From Protonemura montana (lineage: Eukaryota > Arthropoda > Insecta > Plecoptera > Nemouridae): DNA of 64,000 nucleotides. A program made the translations under genes and the position numbers. The DNA lies in the NCBI GenBank assembly GCA_947568835.1, contig OX387612.1:253001-317000 (forward strand). Reading direction: 5' to 3'. Shown here piece by piece: positions 10,071 to 22,654 of this stretch. A model generated the notes under the pieces. That model did no database searches. It saw only the letters and a program-made list of their open reading frames with translations, and was not told the origin of the DNA. Within the stretch, counting starts at the first letter, position 1. Each line of letters opens with the position of its first letter.

Positions 10071-13000
10071 GGTAGCGGGGCAGAGCTTCTAGGGCGTCTG
10101 GCTAGCATGGCAGAGTGCCTGGAGCTTCTGGCTAGCGAAGCAGAGTGTTTGGAGTGCCTGGCTAGCGAGGCAGAGTGTCAGGAGCGACTTGGTAGCAAGG
10201 CAGAGTGTCTGGAGCTTTTGGCTAGCGAGGCAGAGTGTCTAGGGCGTCTGGCCAGTATGGCAGAGTGCCTGGAGCGTCTTGGTAGCGGGGCAGAGTGTCT
10301 AGGGCGACTGGCTAGCGAGGCAGAGTGTATGGAGCGACTGGCCAGCATGGTAGAGTGTCTGGAGCGTCTGGCTAGCGAGAAAGAGTGTCTGGAGCGTCTT
10401 GTTAGCGGGGCAGAGTGTCTAGGGCGTCTGGCCAGTATGGCAGAGTGCCTGGAGCGTCTTGGTAGCTAGGCAGAGTGGTTGAAACGTCTGGCTAGCGAAA
10501 CAGAGAGTCTGGAGTGCCCGGCTTGCGAAGCAGCGTGTATGGTGCGTCTTGGTAGCTATGCAGAGTGTCTGGAGCGACTGGCTAGCGAGGCAGAGTGTAT
10601 GGAGCGTCTTGCTAGCGAGAAAGAGTGTCTGGAGAGTCTGGCTACTAAGGCAGAGTGTCTGGAGCGCATGGCTAGCTAGGCAGAGTGTCTGGAGCGTCTG
10701 GGTAGCGGGGCAGAGTGTCTAGGGCACTTGCTTGCGAGGCAGAGTGTCTGGAGCGACTGGCCAGCATGGCAGAGTGCCTGGGGCGTCTTGGTAGCTAGGC
10801 AGAGTGTCTGAAGCGTCTGGCTAGCGAGGCAGAGAGTCTGGAGTGCCCGGCTTGCGAGGCAGCGTGTCTGTTGCGTCTGGCTAGCGAGGCAGAATGTCTG
10901 GAGCGTCTTGGTAGCTAGGCAGAGTGTCTGGAGCGACTGGCTAGCGTGGCAGAGTGTCTGGAGCTTCTGGCTAGCGAGGCAGAGTGTCTGGAGCGTCTGG
11001 GTAGCGGGGCAGAGCTTCTAGGGCGTCTGGCTAGCATGGCAGAGTGCCTGGAGCTTCTGGCTAGCGAGGCAGAGTGTCTGGAGCGACTGGCTTGCGAGGC
11101 AGAGTGTCTGGAGCGATTGGCCAGCATGGCAGATTGACAGGAGCGTCTTACTTGCGAGGCAGATTGTCTGGAGCGTCTGGGTAGCAAGGCAAAGTGTCTG
11201 GGGCGTCTGGCTAGCGATGCAGCGTGTCTGAAGCGTCTTGGTAGCTATGCAGAGTGTCTGGAGCGACTGGCTTGCGAGGCAGAGTGTCTGGAGCGATTGG
11301 CCAGCATGGCAGATTGACTGGAGCGTCTTACTTGCGAGGCAGATTGCCTGGAGCGACTGGGTAGCAAGGCTAAGTGTCTGGGGCTTCTGGCTAGCGAGGC
11401 AGAGTGTTTGGAGTGCCCGGCTTGCCAGGCAGCGTGTCTGGAGCGTCTTGGTACCGAGGGAGAGTGTCTGAAGCGTCTTGCTATTAAAGGAAAGTGTATG
11501 GAGCGTCTGGCCAGCAAGGAAGAGTGACTGGAACGCCTGGCTAGCGTGGCAGAGTGTCTGGAGTGCCCGGCTTGGGAGGCAGAGTGTCTGGAGCGCCCTG
11601 GTAGCGAGGCAGATTGTCCGGAGCGACTGGCTAGCAAGGAAAAGTGTTTGGAGTGCCTGGCTAGCGAAGCAGAGTGTCTGGAAAGCCCTGCTTGCCAGAA
11701 AGAGTGTCAGGAGCGAATGGGTAGTATGGCAGAGTGCCTGGAGCGTCTTCGTAGCTAGGCAGAGAGTCTGAAGCGTCTGGCTAGCGAGGCAGAGAGTCTG
11801 GAGTGCCCGGCTTGCGAGGCAGCGTGTCTGGTGCGTCTGGCTAGCGAGGCAGAGTGTCTGGAGCGTCTTGGTAGCTAGGCAGAGTGTCTGGTGCGACTAA
11901 CTAGCGTGGCAGAGTGTCTGGAGCTTCTGGCTAGCGAGGCAGAGAGTCTGGAGCGTCTGGGTAGCGGGGCAGAGTGTCTAGGGCGTCTGGCTAGCGACGC
12001 AGAGTGTCTGGAGCGACTGGCCAGCATGGCAGAGTGCCTGGAGCGTCTTGCTAGCTCAGCAGAGTGTCTGGAGCGCCCGGCTTGCGAGGCAGAGTGTCTG
12101 TAGCGCCCGGTTGCAAGGCAGAGTGTCTGGAGCGTCTGGCTAGCGAGGCAGTGTTTCTGGAGCGTCTGGCTAGCGAAGCAGAGTGTCTGGAGCGTCTGGC
12201 AGCTAATGCAGAGAGTCTGAAGCGTCTGACTTGCGAGGCAGAGTGTCTGGAGTATCTGGGAAGCGGGGCAGAGTGTCTAGGGCGTCTGGCCAGCATGGCA
12301 GAGTGCCTGGAGCGTCTTGGTAGTAAGGCAGAGTGTCTGAAACGTCTGGCTAGCGAGGCAGAGAGTCTGGAGTGCCCGGCTTGCGAGGCAGCGTGTCTGG
12401 AGCGACTGGGTAGCGGGGCAGAGTGTCTAGGGCGTCTGGCTAGCGAGGCAGAGTGTCTGGATCGACTGGCCAGCATGGCAGAGTGCCTGGAGCGTCTTGC
12501 TAGCTAAGCAGAGTGTCTGGAGCGCCCGGCTTGCGAGGCAGAGTGTCTGAAGCGCCCGGTTGCGAGGCAGACTGTCTGGAGCATCTGGGAAGCAAGGCAG
12601 AGTGTCTGGGGCTTCTCGCTAGCGAGGCAGAGAGTCTGGAGTGCCTGGCTTAAAAGGCAGCGTGTCTTAAGCGTCTTGGTAGCTATGCAAAGTGTCTGGA
12701 GCGACTGGGTAGCAAGGCAAAGTGTCTGAGGCCTCTGGCTAGCGAGGCAAAGTTTCTGGAGCGTCTGGCTAGCGAAGCAGAGTGTCTGGAGCGTCTGACT
12801 AGCGGAAAAGAGTGTCTGGAGCATCTGGCTACTAAGGCAGAGTGTCTGGAGCGTCCTAGTAGCAAGGCAGAGTGTCTGAGGCGTCTGGCTAGCGAGGCAA
12901 AGTTTCTGGAGCGTCTGGCTAGCGAAGCAGAGTGTCTGGAGCGTCTGGCCAGCAAGGAAGAGTAACTGGAACGCAAAGCTAGCAAAGCAGAAGGTCTGGA

Positions 13001-13291
13001 GCGTGTTACTACGGAGGCAGAGTGTCCGGAGCGACTGGCTAGCAAGGAAGAGTGTTTGGAGTGCCTGGCTAGCGACGCAGAGTGTCTGGAAAGCCCAGCT
13101 TGCGAGGCAGAGTGTCTGGAGCCACTGGCCAGCATGGCAGAGTGCCTGGAGCGTCTTGGTAGTTAGGCAGAGTGTCTGAAGCGTCTGACTAGCGAGGCAG
13201 AGAGTCTTAAGTGCCCGGCTTGCGAGGCAGCGTGTCTGTTGCGACTGGCCAGCATGGCAGAGTGTCTGGAGCGTCTGGCTAGCGAGGAAGA
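10071..13291 (+). repeat. Mosaic of monomer variants between HORs B and D
   Basis: This stretch holds satellite monomers without a dominant tandem HOR. It contains one GGTACC landmark (11450), one GTTACTACGG landmark (13005) and a 29-bp monomer at 12091-12119 with CCCGGTTGCAAGG. Segments resemble block B (about 11238-11500 compared with about 4379-4650) and block E (about 12060-12260 compared with about 34020-34220). I see no gene or RNA in it. Confidence 0.8.
12971..13020 (+). repeat. GTTACTACGG landmark cassette (reference copy)
   Basis: A diverged pair of monomers contains AAAGCTAGCAAAGCAGAAGG followed by GAGCGTGTTACTACGG. GTTACTACGG starts at 13005, 13575, 16815, 21179, 22938, 26178, 30542, 38105, 40133, 41158, 48183, 51169, 55135, 56531, 57597, 58992, 60058, 61454 and 62999. 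It is missing from the first 13 kb and dense after 51 kb, roughly complementary to the GGTACC cassette. Confidence 0.85.
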
Positions 13292-13618
13292 GTGTCTGGA
13301 GCGTCTGGGTAGCGGGGCAGAGTGTCTAGGGCTCCTGGCCAGTATGGCAGAGTGCCTGGACTGTCTAGGTAGCTAGGCAGAGTGTCTGAAACGTCTGGCT
13401 AGCGAAACTGAGAGTCTGGAATGCCCGGCTTGCGAAGCAGCGTGTATGGTGCGTCTTGGTAGCTATGCAGAGTGTCTGGAGTGTCTGGCTAGCGAGGCAG
13501 AGTGTATGGAGCGTCTGGCCAGCAAGGAAGAGTGACTGGAACGCAAAGCTAGCAAAGCAGAAGGTCTGGAGCGTGTTACTACGGAGGCAGAGTGTCTGGA
13601 GCGTCCTGGAAGCGAGGC

Positions 13619-13653
13619 AGTCGAGAGTGTCTGAAGCGTCTTGCTATCAAAGG
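13619..13653 (+). repeat. 35-bp monomer (GCAGTCGAGAGTG type)
   Basis: Five extra bases lie between GCAG and AGTGTCTG. The extra sequence resembles the end of the GGTACCGAGGGAGAGTG monomer. The likely origin is an out-of-register exchange with the GGTACC cassette, since the next monomer carries the cassette's CTTGCTATCAAAGG. It recurs with the GTTACTACGG cassette in block D and near 40178 and 41203. Confidence 0.8.
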
Positions 13654-14250
13654 AGAGTGTATAGAGCATCTGGCTAGCGTAGCAGAGTGTCTGGAGCGTC
13701 TGGCCAGCATGGCAATGTGGCTGGAGCGTCTTGGTAGCTAGGCAGAGTGTCTGCAACGTCTGGCTAGCGAGGCAGAGTGTCTGGAGCGTCTGGCTACTAA
13801 GACAGAGTGTCTGGAGCGCATGGCTAGCGAGGCAGAGTGTTTGGAGCGTCTTGGTAGCGGGGCAGAGTGTCTAGGGCACTTGCTTGCGAGGCAGAGTGTC
13901 TGGAGCGTCTTGGTAGCTAGGCAGAGTGTCTGGACCGACTGGCTAGCGTGGCAGAGTGTCTGGAGCTTCTAGCTAGCGAGGCAGAGTGTCTGGAGCGTCT
14001 GGGTAGCGGGGCAGAGTGTCTAGGGTGTCTGGCTAGCATGGCAGAGTACCTGGAGCGTCTTGCTAGCTAAGCAGAGTGTCTGGAGCGCCCGGCTTGCGAG
14101 GCAGAGTGTCTGAAGCGCCCGGTTGCGAGGCAGAGTGTCTGGAGCATCTGGGAAGCAAGGCAGAGTGTCTGGGGCGTCTCGCTAGCGAGGCAGAGAGTCT
14201 GGAGTGCCTGGCTTAAGAGGCAGCGTGTCTTAAGCGTCTTGGTAGCTATG

Positions 14251-16198
14251 CAAAGTGTCTGGAGCGTCTGGGTAGCGATGCAGAGAGTCTGATGCGTCTG
14301 GCTAGCGAGGCAGAGTTTCTGGAGCGTCTGGCTAGGAGCATCTGGGAAGCAAGGCAGAGTGTCTGGGGCGTCTCGCTAGCGAGGCAGAGTGTTTGGAGTG
14401 CCCGGCTTGCCAGGCAGCGTGTCTGGAGCGTCTTGGTACCGAGGGAGAGTGTCTGAAGCGTCTTGCTATTAAAGGAGAGTGTATGGAGCGTCTGGCCAGC
14501 AAGGAAGAGTGACTGGAACGCCTGGCTAGCGTGGCAGAGTGTCTGGAGTGCACGGCTTGGGAGGCAGAGTGTCTGGAGCGTCCTAGTAGCGAGGCAGAGT
14601 GTCCGGAGCGACTGGCTAGCAAGGAAAAGTGTTTGGAGTGCCTGGCTAGCGAAGCTGAGTGTTTGGAAAGCCCTGCTTGCCAGACAGAGTGTCAGGAGCG
14701 ACTGGGTAGCAAGGCAGAGTGTCTGAGGCGTCTGGCTAGCGAAGCAGAGTGTTTTAAGCGTCTGGCTAGCGAGGCAGAGAGTCTGGAGTGCCCGGCTTGC
14801 GAGGCAGCGTGTCTGGTGCGTCTGGCTAGCGAGGCAGAGTGACTGGAACGTCTTGGTAGCTAGGCAGAGTGTCTGGAGCGACTGGCTAGCGTGGCAGAGT
14901 GTCTGGAGCTTCTGGCTAGCGAGGCAGAGTGTCTGGAGCGTTTAGGTAGCGGGGCAGAGTGTCTAGGGCGTCTGGCTAGCGAGGCAGAGTGTCTGGAGCG
15001 TCCTGGTAGCTAGGCAGAGTGTCCGGAGCGACTGGCTATCAAGGAAAAGTGTTTGGAGTGCCTGGCTAGCGAGGCAGAGTGTCTGGAAAGCCCGGCTTGC
15101 CAGAAAAAGTGTCAGGAGCGACTGGGTAGCAAGGCAGAGTGTCTGAGGCGTCTGGCTAGCGAAGCAGAGTGTCTGGAGCGTCTGGCTAGCGGGGAAGAGT
15201 GTCTGGAGCGTCTGGGTAGCGGGGCAGAGTGTCTAGGGCGTCTGGCCAGCATGGCAGAGTGCCTGGAGCGTCTTGGTAGCTAGGCAGAGTGTCTGCAACG
15301 TCTGGCTAGCAAGGCAGAGAGTCTGGAGCGTCTGGCAAGCGAGAAAGAGTGTCTGGAGCGTCTGGCTACTAAGACAGAGTGTCTGGAGCGTCTTGGTAGC
15401 GGGGCAGAGTGTCTAGGGCACTTGCTTGCGAGGCAGAGTGTCTGGAGCGTCTTGGTAGCTAGGCAGAGTGTCTGGAGCGACTGGCTAGCGTGGCAGAGTG
15501 TCTGGAGCTTCTGGCTAGCGAGGCAGAGTGTCTGGAGCGTCTGGGTAGCGGGGCAGAGTGTCTAGGGTGTCTGGCTAGCATGGCAGAGTACCTGGAGAGT
15601 CTTGCTAGCTAAGCAGAGTGTCTGGAGCGTCTGGGTAGCGATGCAGAGAGTCTGATGCGTCTGGCTAGCGAGGCAGAGTTTCTGAAGCGTCTGGCTAGGA
15701 GCATCTGGGAAGCAAGGCAGAGTGTCTGGGGCGTCTCGCTAGCGAGGCAGAGTGTTTGGAGTGCCCGGCTTGCCAGGCAGCGTGTCTGGAGCGTCTTGGT
15801 ACCGAGGGAGAGTGTCTGAAGCGTCTTGCTATTAAAGGAGAGTGTATGGAGCGTCTGGCCAGCAAGGAAGAGTGACTGGAACGCCTGGCTAGCGTGGCAG
15901 AAAGTCTGGAGTGCACGGCTTGGGAGGCAGAGTGTCTGGAGCGTCCTAGTAGCGAGGCAGAGTGTCCGGAGCGACTGGCTAGCAAGGAAAAGTGTTTGGA
16001 GTGCCTGGCTAGCGAAGCTGAGTGTTTGGAAAGCCCTGCTTGCCAGACAGAGTGTCAGGAGCGACTGGGTAGCAAGGCAGAGTGTCTGAGGCGTCTGGCT
16101 AGCGAAGCAGAGTGTTTTAAGCGTCTGGCTAGCGAGAAAGAGTGTCTGGAGCGTCTGGCCAGCATGGCAGAGTGCCTGGAGCGTCTTGGTAGCTAGGC
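14251..16198 (+). repeat. Nested duplication inside HOR D: matches 17582-19529
   Basis: The offset is 3,331 bp and holds along about 1.95 kb; each segment contains two GGTACC landmarks spaced 1,363 bp apart. The match breaks near 16198, where GAGAATCTGG is replaced by GAGTGTCTGC. The pair is itself duplicated in copy 2 at 23614-25561 and 26945-28892, so this duplication predates the 9,363-bp duplication. Confidence 0.85.
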
Positions 16199-17581
16199 AG
16201 AGAATCTGGAGCGTCTGGCTAGCGAGGCAGAGAGTCTGGAGTGCCCGGCTTGCGAGGCAGCGTGTCTGGTGCGTCTGGCTAGCGAGGCAGAGTGTCTGGA
16301 GCGTTTGGGTAGCGGGGCAGAGTGTCTAGGGCGTCCTGGTAGCTAGGCAGAGTGTCCGGAGCGACTGGCTATCAAGGAAAAGTGTTTGGAGTGCCTGGCT
16401 AGCGAGGCAGAGTGTCTGGAAAGCCCGGCTTGCCAAAAAAAGTGTCAGGAGCGACTGGGTAGCAAGGCAGAGTGTCTGAGGCGTCTGGCTAGCGAAGCAG
16501 AGTGTCTGGAGCGTCTGGCTAGCGGGGAAGAGTGTCTGGAGCGTCTGGGTAGCGGGGCAGAGTGTCTAGGGCGTCTGGCCAGCATGGCATAGTGCCTGGA
16601 GCGTCTTGGTAGCTAGGCAGAGTGTCTGGAGCGACTGGCTCGCGTGGCAGAGTGTCTGGAGCTTCTGGCTAGCGAGGCAGAGTGTATGGTGCGTCTTGGT
16701 TGCTATGCAGAGTGTCTGGAGTGTCTGGCTAGCGAGGCAGAGTGTACGGAGCGTCTGGCCAGCAAGGAAGAGTGACTGGAACGCAAAGCTAGCAAAGCAG
16801 AAGGTCTGGAGCGTGTTACTACGGAGGCAGAGTGTCTGGAGCGTCCTGGAAGCGAGGCAGTCGAGAGTGTCTGAAGCGTCTTGCTATTAAAGGAGAGTGT
16901 AAAGAGCGTCTGGCTAGCGTAGCAGAGTGTCTGGAGCGCCCGGCATGGGAGGCAGAGTGTCTTTAGCGTCCTGGTAGCGAAACAGAAAGTCCAGAGCGAC
17001 TGGCTGGCAAGGAAAAGTGTTTGGAGTGCCTGGCTAGCGAGGCAGAGTGTCTGGAAAGCCCAATTTGCCAGACAGAGTGTCAGGAGCGACTGGGTAGCAA
17101 GGCAGAGTGTCTGAGGCGTCTGGCTAGCGAAGCAGATTGTCTGGAGCGTCTGGCTAGCGAGGAAGAGTGTCTGGAGCGTCTGGGTAGCGGGGCAGAGTGT
17201 CTAGGGCGTCTGGCCAGCATGGCAGAGTGGCTGGAGCGTCTTGGTAGCTAGGCAGAGTGTCTGCAACGTCTGGCTAGCAAGGCAGAGAGTCTGGAGCGTC
17301 TGGCAAGCGAAATAGAGTGTCTGGAGCGTCTGGCTACTAAGACAGAGTGTCTGGAGCGTCTTGGTAGCGGGGCAGAGTGTCTAGGGCACTTGCTTGCGAG
17401 GCAGAGTGTCTGGAGCGTCTTGGTAGCTAGGCAGAGTGTCTGGAGCGACTGGCTAGCGTGGCAGAGTGTCTGGAGCTTCTGGCTAGCGAGGCAGAGTGTC
17501 TGGAGCGTCTGGGTAGCGGGGCAGAGTGTCTAGGGTGTCTGGCTAGCATGGCAGAGTACCTGGAGAGTCTTGCTAGCTAAG

Positions 17582-19529
17582 CAGAGTGTCTGGAGCGTCT
17601 GGGTAGCGATGCAGAGAGTCTGATGCGTCTGGCTAGCGAGGCAGAGTTTCTGGAGCGTCTGGCTAGGAGCATCTGGGAAGCAAGGCAGAGTGTCTGGGGC
17701 GTCTCGCTAGCGAGGCAGAGTGTTTGGAGTGCCCGGCTTGCCAGGCAGCGTGTCTGGAGCGTCTTGGTACCGAGGGAGAGTGTCTGAAGCGTCTTGCTAT
17801 TAAAGGAGAGTGTATGGAGCGTCTGGCCAGCAAGGAAGAGTGACTGGAACGCCTGGCTAGCGTGGCAGAGTGTCTGGAGTGCACGGCTTGGGAGGCAGAG
17901 TGTCTGGAGCGTCCTAGTAGCGAGGCAGAGTGTCCGGAGCGACTGGCTAGCAAGGAAAAGTGTTTGGAGTGCCTGGCTAGCGAAGCTGAGTGTTTGGAAA
18001 GCCCTGCTTGCCAGACAGAGTGTCAGGAGCGACTGGGTAGCAAGGCAGAGTGTCTGAGGCGTCTGGCTAGCGAAGCAGAGTGTTTTAAGCGTCTGGCTAG
18101 CGAGGCAGAGAGTCTGGAGTGCCCGGCTTGCGAGGCAGCGTGTCTGGTGCGTCTGGCTAGCGAGGCAGAGTGACTGGAACGTCTTGGTAGCTAGGCAGAG
18201 TGTCTGGAGCGACTGGCTCGCGTGGCAGAGTGTATGGAGCTTCTGGCTAGCGAGGCAGAGTGTCTGGAGCGTTTAGTTAGCGGGGCAGAGTGTCTAGGGC
18301 GTCTGGCTAGCGAGGCAGAGTGTCTGGAGCGTCCTGGTAGCTAGGCAGAGTGTCCGGAGCGACTGGCTATCAAGGAAAAGTGTTTGGAGTGCCTGGCTAG
18401 CGAGGCAGAGTGTCTGGAAAGCCCGGCTTGCCAGAAAAAGTGTCAGGAGCGACTGGGTAGCAAGGCAGAGTGTCTGAGGCGTCTGGCTAGCGAAGCAGAG
18501 TGTCTGGAGCGTCTGGCTAGCGGGGAAGAGTGTCTGGAGCGTCTGGGTAGCGGGGCAGAGTGTCTAGGGCGTCTGGCCAGCATGGCAGAGTGCCTGGAGC
18601 GTCTTGGTAGCTAGGCAGAGTGTCTGCAACGTCTGGCTAGCAAGGCAGAGAGTCTGGAGCGTCTGGCAAGCGAGAAAGAGTGTCTGGAGCGTCTGGCTAC
18701 TAAGACAGAGTGTCTGGAGCGTCTTGGTAGCGGGGCAGAGTGTCTAGGGCACTTGCTTGCGAGGCAGAGTGTCTGGAGCGTCTTGGTAGCTAGGCAGAGT
18801 GTCTGGAGCGACTGGCTAGCGTGGCAGAGTGTCTGGAGCTTCTGGCTAGCGAGGCAGAGTGTCTGGAGCGTCTGGGTAGCGGGGCAGAGTGTCTAGGGTG
18901 TCTGGCTAGCATGGCAGAGTACCTGGAGAGTCTTGCTAGCTAAGCAGAGTGTCTGGAGCGTCTGGGTAGCGATGCAGAGAGTCTGATGCGTCTGGCTAGC
19001 GAGGCAGAGTTTCTGAAGCGTCTGGCTAGGAGCATCTGGGAAGCAAGGCAGAGTGTCTGGGGCGTCTCGCTAGCGAGGCAGAGTGTTTGGAGTGCCCGGC
19101 TTGCCAGGCAGCGTGTCTGGAGCGTCTTGGTACCGAGGGAGAGTGTCTGAAGCGTCTTGCTATTAAAGGAGAGTGTATGGAGCGTCTGGCCAGCAAGGAA
19201 GAGTGACTGGAACGCCTGGCTAGCGTGGCAGAAAGTCTGGAGTGCACGGCTTGGGAGGCAGAGTGTCTGGAGCGTCCTAGTAGCGAGGCAGAGTGTCCGG
19301 AGCGACTGGCTAGCAAGGAAAAGTGTTTGGAGTGCCTGGCTAGCGAAGCTGAGTGTTTGGAAAGCCCTGCTTGCCAGACAGAGTGTCAGGAGCGACTGGG
19401 TAGCAAGGCAGAGTGTCTGAGGCGTCTGGCTAGCGAAGCAGAGTGTTTAAAGCGTCTGGCTAGCGAGAAAGAGTGTCTGGAGCGTCTGGCCAGCATGACA
19501 GAGTGCCTGGAGCGTCTTGGTAGCTAGGC
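17582..19529 (+). repeat. Nested duplication inside HOR D: second member of the 3,331-bp pair
   Basis: This is the partner of 14251-16198. One difference is CAAAGTG at the left edge of the first member versus CAGAGTG here. In the middle, single-base changes distinguish the two, such as AGGCTCGCGTGG-type monomers near 18211 in place of GCTAGCGTGG. Confidence 0.8.
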
Positions 19530-19938
19530 AGAGTGTCTGCAACGTCTGGCTAGCGAGGCAGAGAGTCTGGAGCGTCTGGCAAGCGAGAAAGAGTGTCTGG
19601 AGCGTCTGGCTACTAAGACAGAGTGTCTGGAGCGTCTTGGTAGCGGGGCAGAGTGTCTAGGGCACTTGCTTGCGAGGCAGAGTGTCTGGAGCGTCTTGGT
19701 AGCTAGGCAGAGTGTCTGGAGCGACTGGCTAGCGTGGCAGAGTGTCTGGAGCTTCTGGCTAGCGAGGCAGAGTGTCTGGAGCGTCTGGGTAGCGGGGCAG
19801 AGTGTCTAGGGTGTCTGGCTAGCATGGCAGAGTACCTGGAGAGTCTTGCTAGCTAAGCAGAGTGTCTGGAGCGTCTGGGTAGCGATGCAGAGAGTCTGAT
19901 GCGTCTGGCTAGCGAGGCAGAGTTTCTGAAGCGTCTGG

Positions 19939-21720
19939 CTAGGAGCATCTGGGAAGCAAGGCAGAGTGTCTGGGGCGTCTCGCTAGCGAGGCAGAGTGTT
20001 TGGAGTGCCCGGCTTGCCAGGCAGCGTGTCTGGAGCGTCTTGGTACCGAGGGAGAGTGTCTGAAGCGTCTTGCTATTAAAGGAGAGTGTATGGAGCGTCT
20101 GGCCAGCAAGGAAGAGTGACTGGAACGCCTGGCTAGCGTGGCAGAAAGTCTGGAGTGCACGGCTTGGGAGGCAGAGTGTCTGGAGCGTCCTAGTAGCGAG
20201 GCAGAGTGTCCGGAGCGACTGGCTAGCAAGGAAAAGTGTTTGGAGTGCCTGGCTAGCGAAGCTGAGTGTTTGGAAAGCCCTGCTTGCCAGACAGAGTGTC
20301 AGGAGCGACTGGGTAGCAAGGCAGAGTGTCTGAGGCGTCTGGCTAGCGAAGCAGAGTGTTTTAAGCGTCTGGCTAGCGAGAAAGAGTGTCTGGAGCGTCT
20401 GGCCAGCATGGCAGAGTGCCTGGAGCGTCTTGGTAGCTAGGCAGAGAATCTGGAGCGTCTGGCTAGCGAGGCAGAGAGTCTGGAGTGCCCGGCTTGCGAG
20501 GCAGCGTGTCTGGTGCGTCTGGCTAGCGAGGCAGAGTGACTGGAACGTCTTGGTAGCTAGGCAGAGTGTCTGGAGCGACTGGCTCGCGTGGCAGAGTGTC
20601 TGGAGCTTCTGGCTAGCGAGGCAGAGTGTCTGGAGCGTTTGGGTAGCGGGGCAGAGTGTCTAGGGCGTCTGGCTAGAGAGGCAGAGTGTCTGGAGCGTCC
20701 TGGTAGCTAGGCAGAGTGTCCGGAGCGACTGGCTATCAAGGAAAAGTGTTTGGAGTGCCTGGCTAGCGAGGCAGAGTGTCTGGAAAGCCCGGCTTGCCAA
20801 AAAAAGTGTCAGGAGCGACTGGGTAGCAAGGCAGAGTGTCTGAGGCGTCTGGCTAGCGAAGCAGAGTGTCTGGAGCGTCTGGCTAGCGGGGAAGAGTGTC
20901 TGGAGCGTCTGGGTAGCGGGGCAGAGTGTCTAGGGTGTCTGGCCAGCATGGCAGAGTGCCTGGAGCGTCTTGGTAGCTAGGCAGAGTGTCTGGAGCGACT
21001 GGCTCGCGTGGCAGAGTGTCTGGAGCTTCTGGCTAGCGAGGCAGAGTGTATGGTGCGTCTTGGTTGCTATGCAGAGTGTCTGGAGTGTCTGGCTAGCGAG
21101 GCAGAGTGTATGGAGCGTCTGGCCAGCAAGGAAGAGTGACTGGAACGCAAAGCTAGCAAAGCAGAAGGTCTGGAGCGTGTTACTACGGAGGCAGAGTGTC
21201 TGGAGCGTCCTGGAAGCGAGGCAGTCGAGAGTGTCTGAAGCGTCTTGCTATTAAAGGAGAGTGTAAAGAGCGTCTGGCTAGCGTAGCAGAGTGTCTGGAG
21301 CGCCCGGCATGGGAGGCAGAGTGTCTTTAGCGTCCTGGTAGCGAAACAGAGTGTCCAGAGCGACTGGCTGGCAAGGAAAAGTGTTTGGAGTGCCTGGCTA
21401 GCGAGGCAGAGTGTCTGGAAAGCCCAATTTGCCAGACAGAGTGTCAGGAGCGACTGGGTAGCAAGGCAGAGTGTCTGAGGCGTCTGGCTAGCGAAGCAGA
21501 TTGTCTGGAGCGTCTGGCTAGCGAGGAAGAGTGTCTGGAGCGTCTGGGTAGCGGGGCAGAGTGTCTAGGGCGTCTGGCCAGCATGGCAGAGTGGCTGGAG
21601 CGTCTTGGTAGCTAGGCAGAGTGTCTGCAACGTCTGGCTAGCAAGGCAGAGAGTCTGGAGCGTCTGGCAAGCGAAAAAGAGTGTCTGGAGCGTCTGGCTA
21701 CTAAGACAGATTGTCTGGAG
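19939..21720 (+). repeat. Nested duplication inside HOR D: matches about 15695-17360
   Basis: The offset is 4,244 bp on the left (for example 15826 to 20070) and 4,364 bp on the right (for example 16386 to 20750, and GTTACTACGG 16815 to 21179). The change of 120 bp is exactly four monomers, present here and absent near 16290. The match ends near 21725, where GGTAGCTAGG replaces GGTAGCGGGG. Confidence 0.8.
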
Positions 21721-22654
21721 CGTCTTGGTAGCTAGGCAGAGTGTCTGGAGCGACTGGCTAGCGTGGCAGAGTGTCTGGAGCTTCTGGCTAGCGAGGCAGA
21801 GTGTCTGGAGCGTCTGGGTAGCGGGGCAGAGTGTCTAGGGTGTCTGGCTAGCATGGCAGAGTACCTGGAGAGTCTTGCTAGCTAAGCAGAGTGTCTGGAG
21901 CGTCTGGGTAGCGATGCAGAGAGTCTGATGCGTCTGGCTAGCGAGGCAGAGTTTCTGGAGCGTCTGGCTAGGAGCATCTGGGAAGCAAGGCAGAGTGTCT
22001 GGGGCGTCTCGCTAGCGAGGCAGAGTGTTTGGAGTGCCCGGCTTGCCAGGCAGCGTGTCTGGAGCGTCTTGGTACCGAGGGAGAGTGTCTGAAGCGTCTT
22101 GCTATTAAAGGAGAGTGTATGGAGCGTCTGGCCAGCAAGGAAAAGTGTTTGGAGTGCCTGGCTAGCGAAGCTGAGTGTTTGGAAAGCCCTGCTTGCCAGA
22201 CAGAGTGTCAGGAGCGACTGGGTAGCAAGGCAGAGTGTCTGAGGCGTCTGGCTAGCGAAGCAGAGTGTCTGGAGCGTCTGGCTAGCGGGGAAGAGTGTCT
22301 GGAGCGTCTGGGTAGCGGGGCAGAGTGTCTAGGGCGTCTGGCCAGCATGGCAGAGTGCCTGGAGCGTCTTGGTAGCTAGGCAGAGTGTCTGGAGCGACTG
22401 GCTCGCGTGGCAGAGTGTCTGGAGCTTCTGGCTAGCGAGGCAGAGTGTATGGTGCGTCTTGGTTGCTATGCAGAGTGTCTGGAGCGTCTGGCTAGCGAGG
22501 CAGAGAGTCTGGAGTGCCCGGCTTGCGAGGCAGCGTGTCTGGTGCGTCTGGCTAGCGAGGCAAAGTGACTGGAACGTCTTGGTAGCTAGGCAGAGTGTCT
22601 GGAGCGACTGGCTCGCGTGGCAGAGTGTCTGGAGCTTCTGGCTAGCGAGGCAGA

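Larger units (their letters stand above)
13292..22654 (+). repeat. HOR D, copy 1 (9,363 bp)
   Basis: The whole segment recurs directly downstream at an offset of 9,363 bp. GGTACC landmarks at 14435, 15798, 17766, 19129, 20042 and 22071 recur at 23798, 25161, 27129, 28492, 29405 and 31434, all shifted by exactly 9,363. GTTACTACGG landmarks at 13575, 16815 and 21179 recur at 22938, 26178 and 30542 in the same way. I noticed only a few substitutions between copies, for example GGACTGTCTAG near 13372 versus GGATTGTCTAG, and GGCAATGTGG near 13714 versus GGCAAAGTGG. The unit is itself built from nested duplications, listed separately. The left edge is the switch from GCGAGGAAG context (about 13291) to the shared sequence. 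Confidence 0.92.
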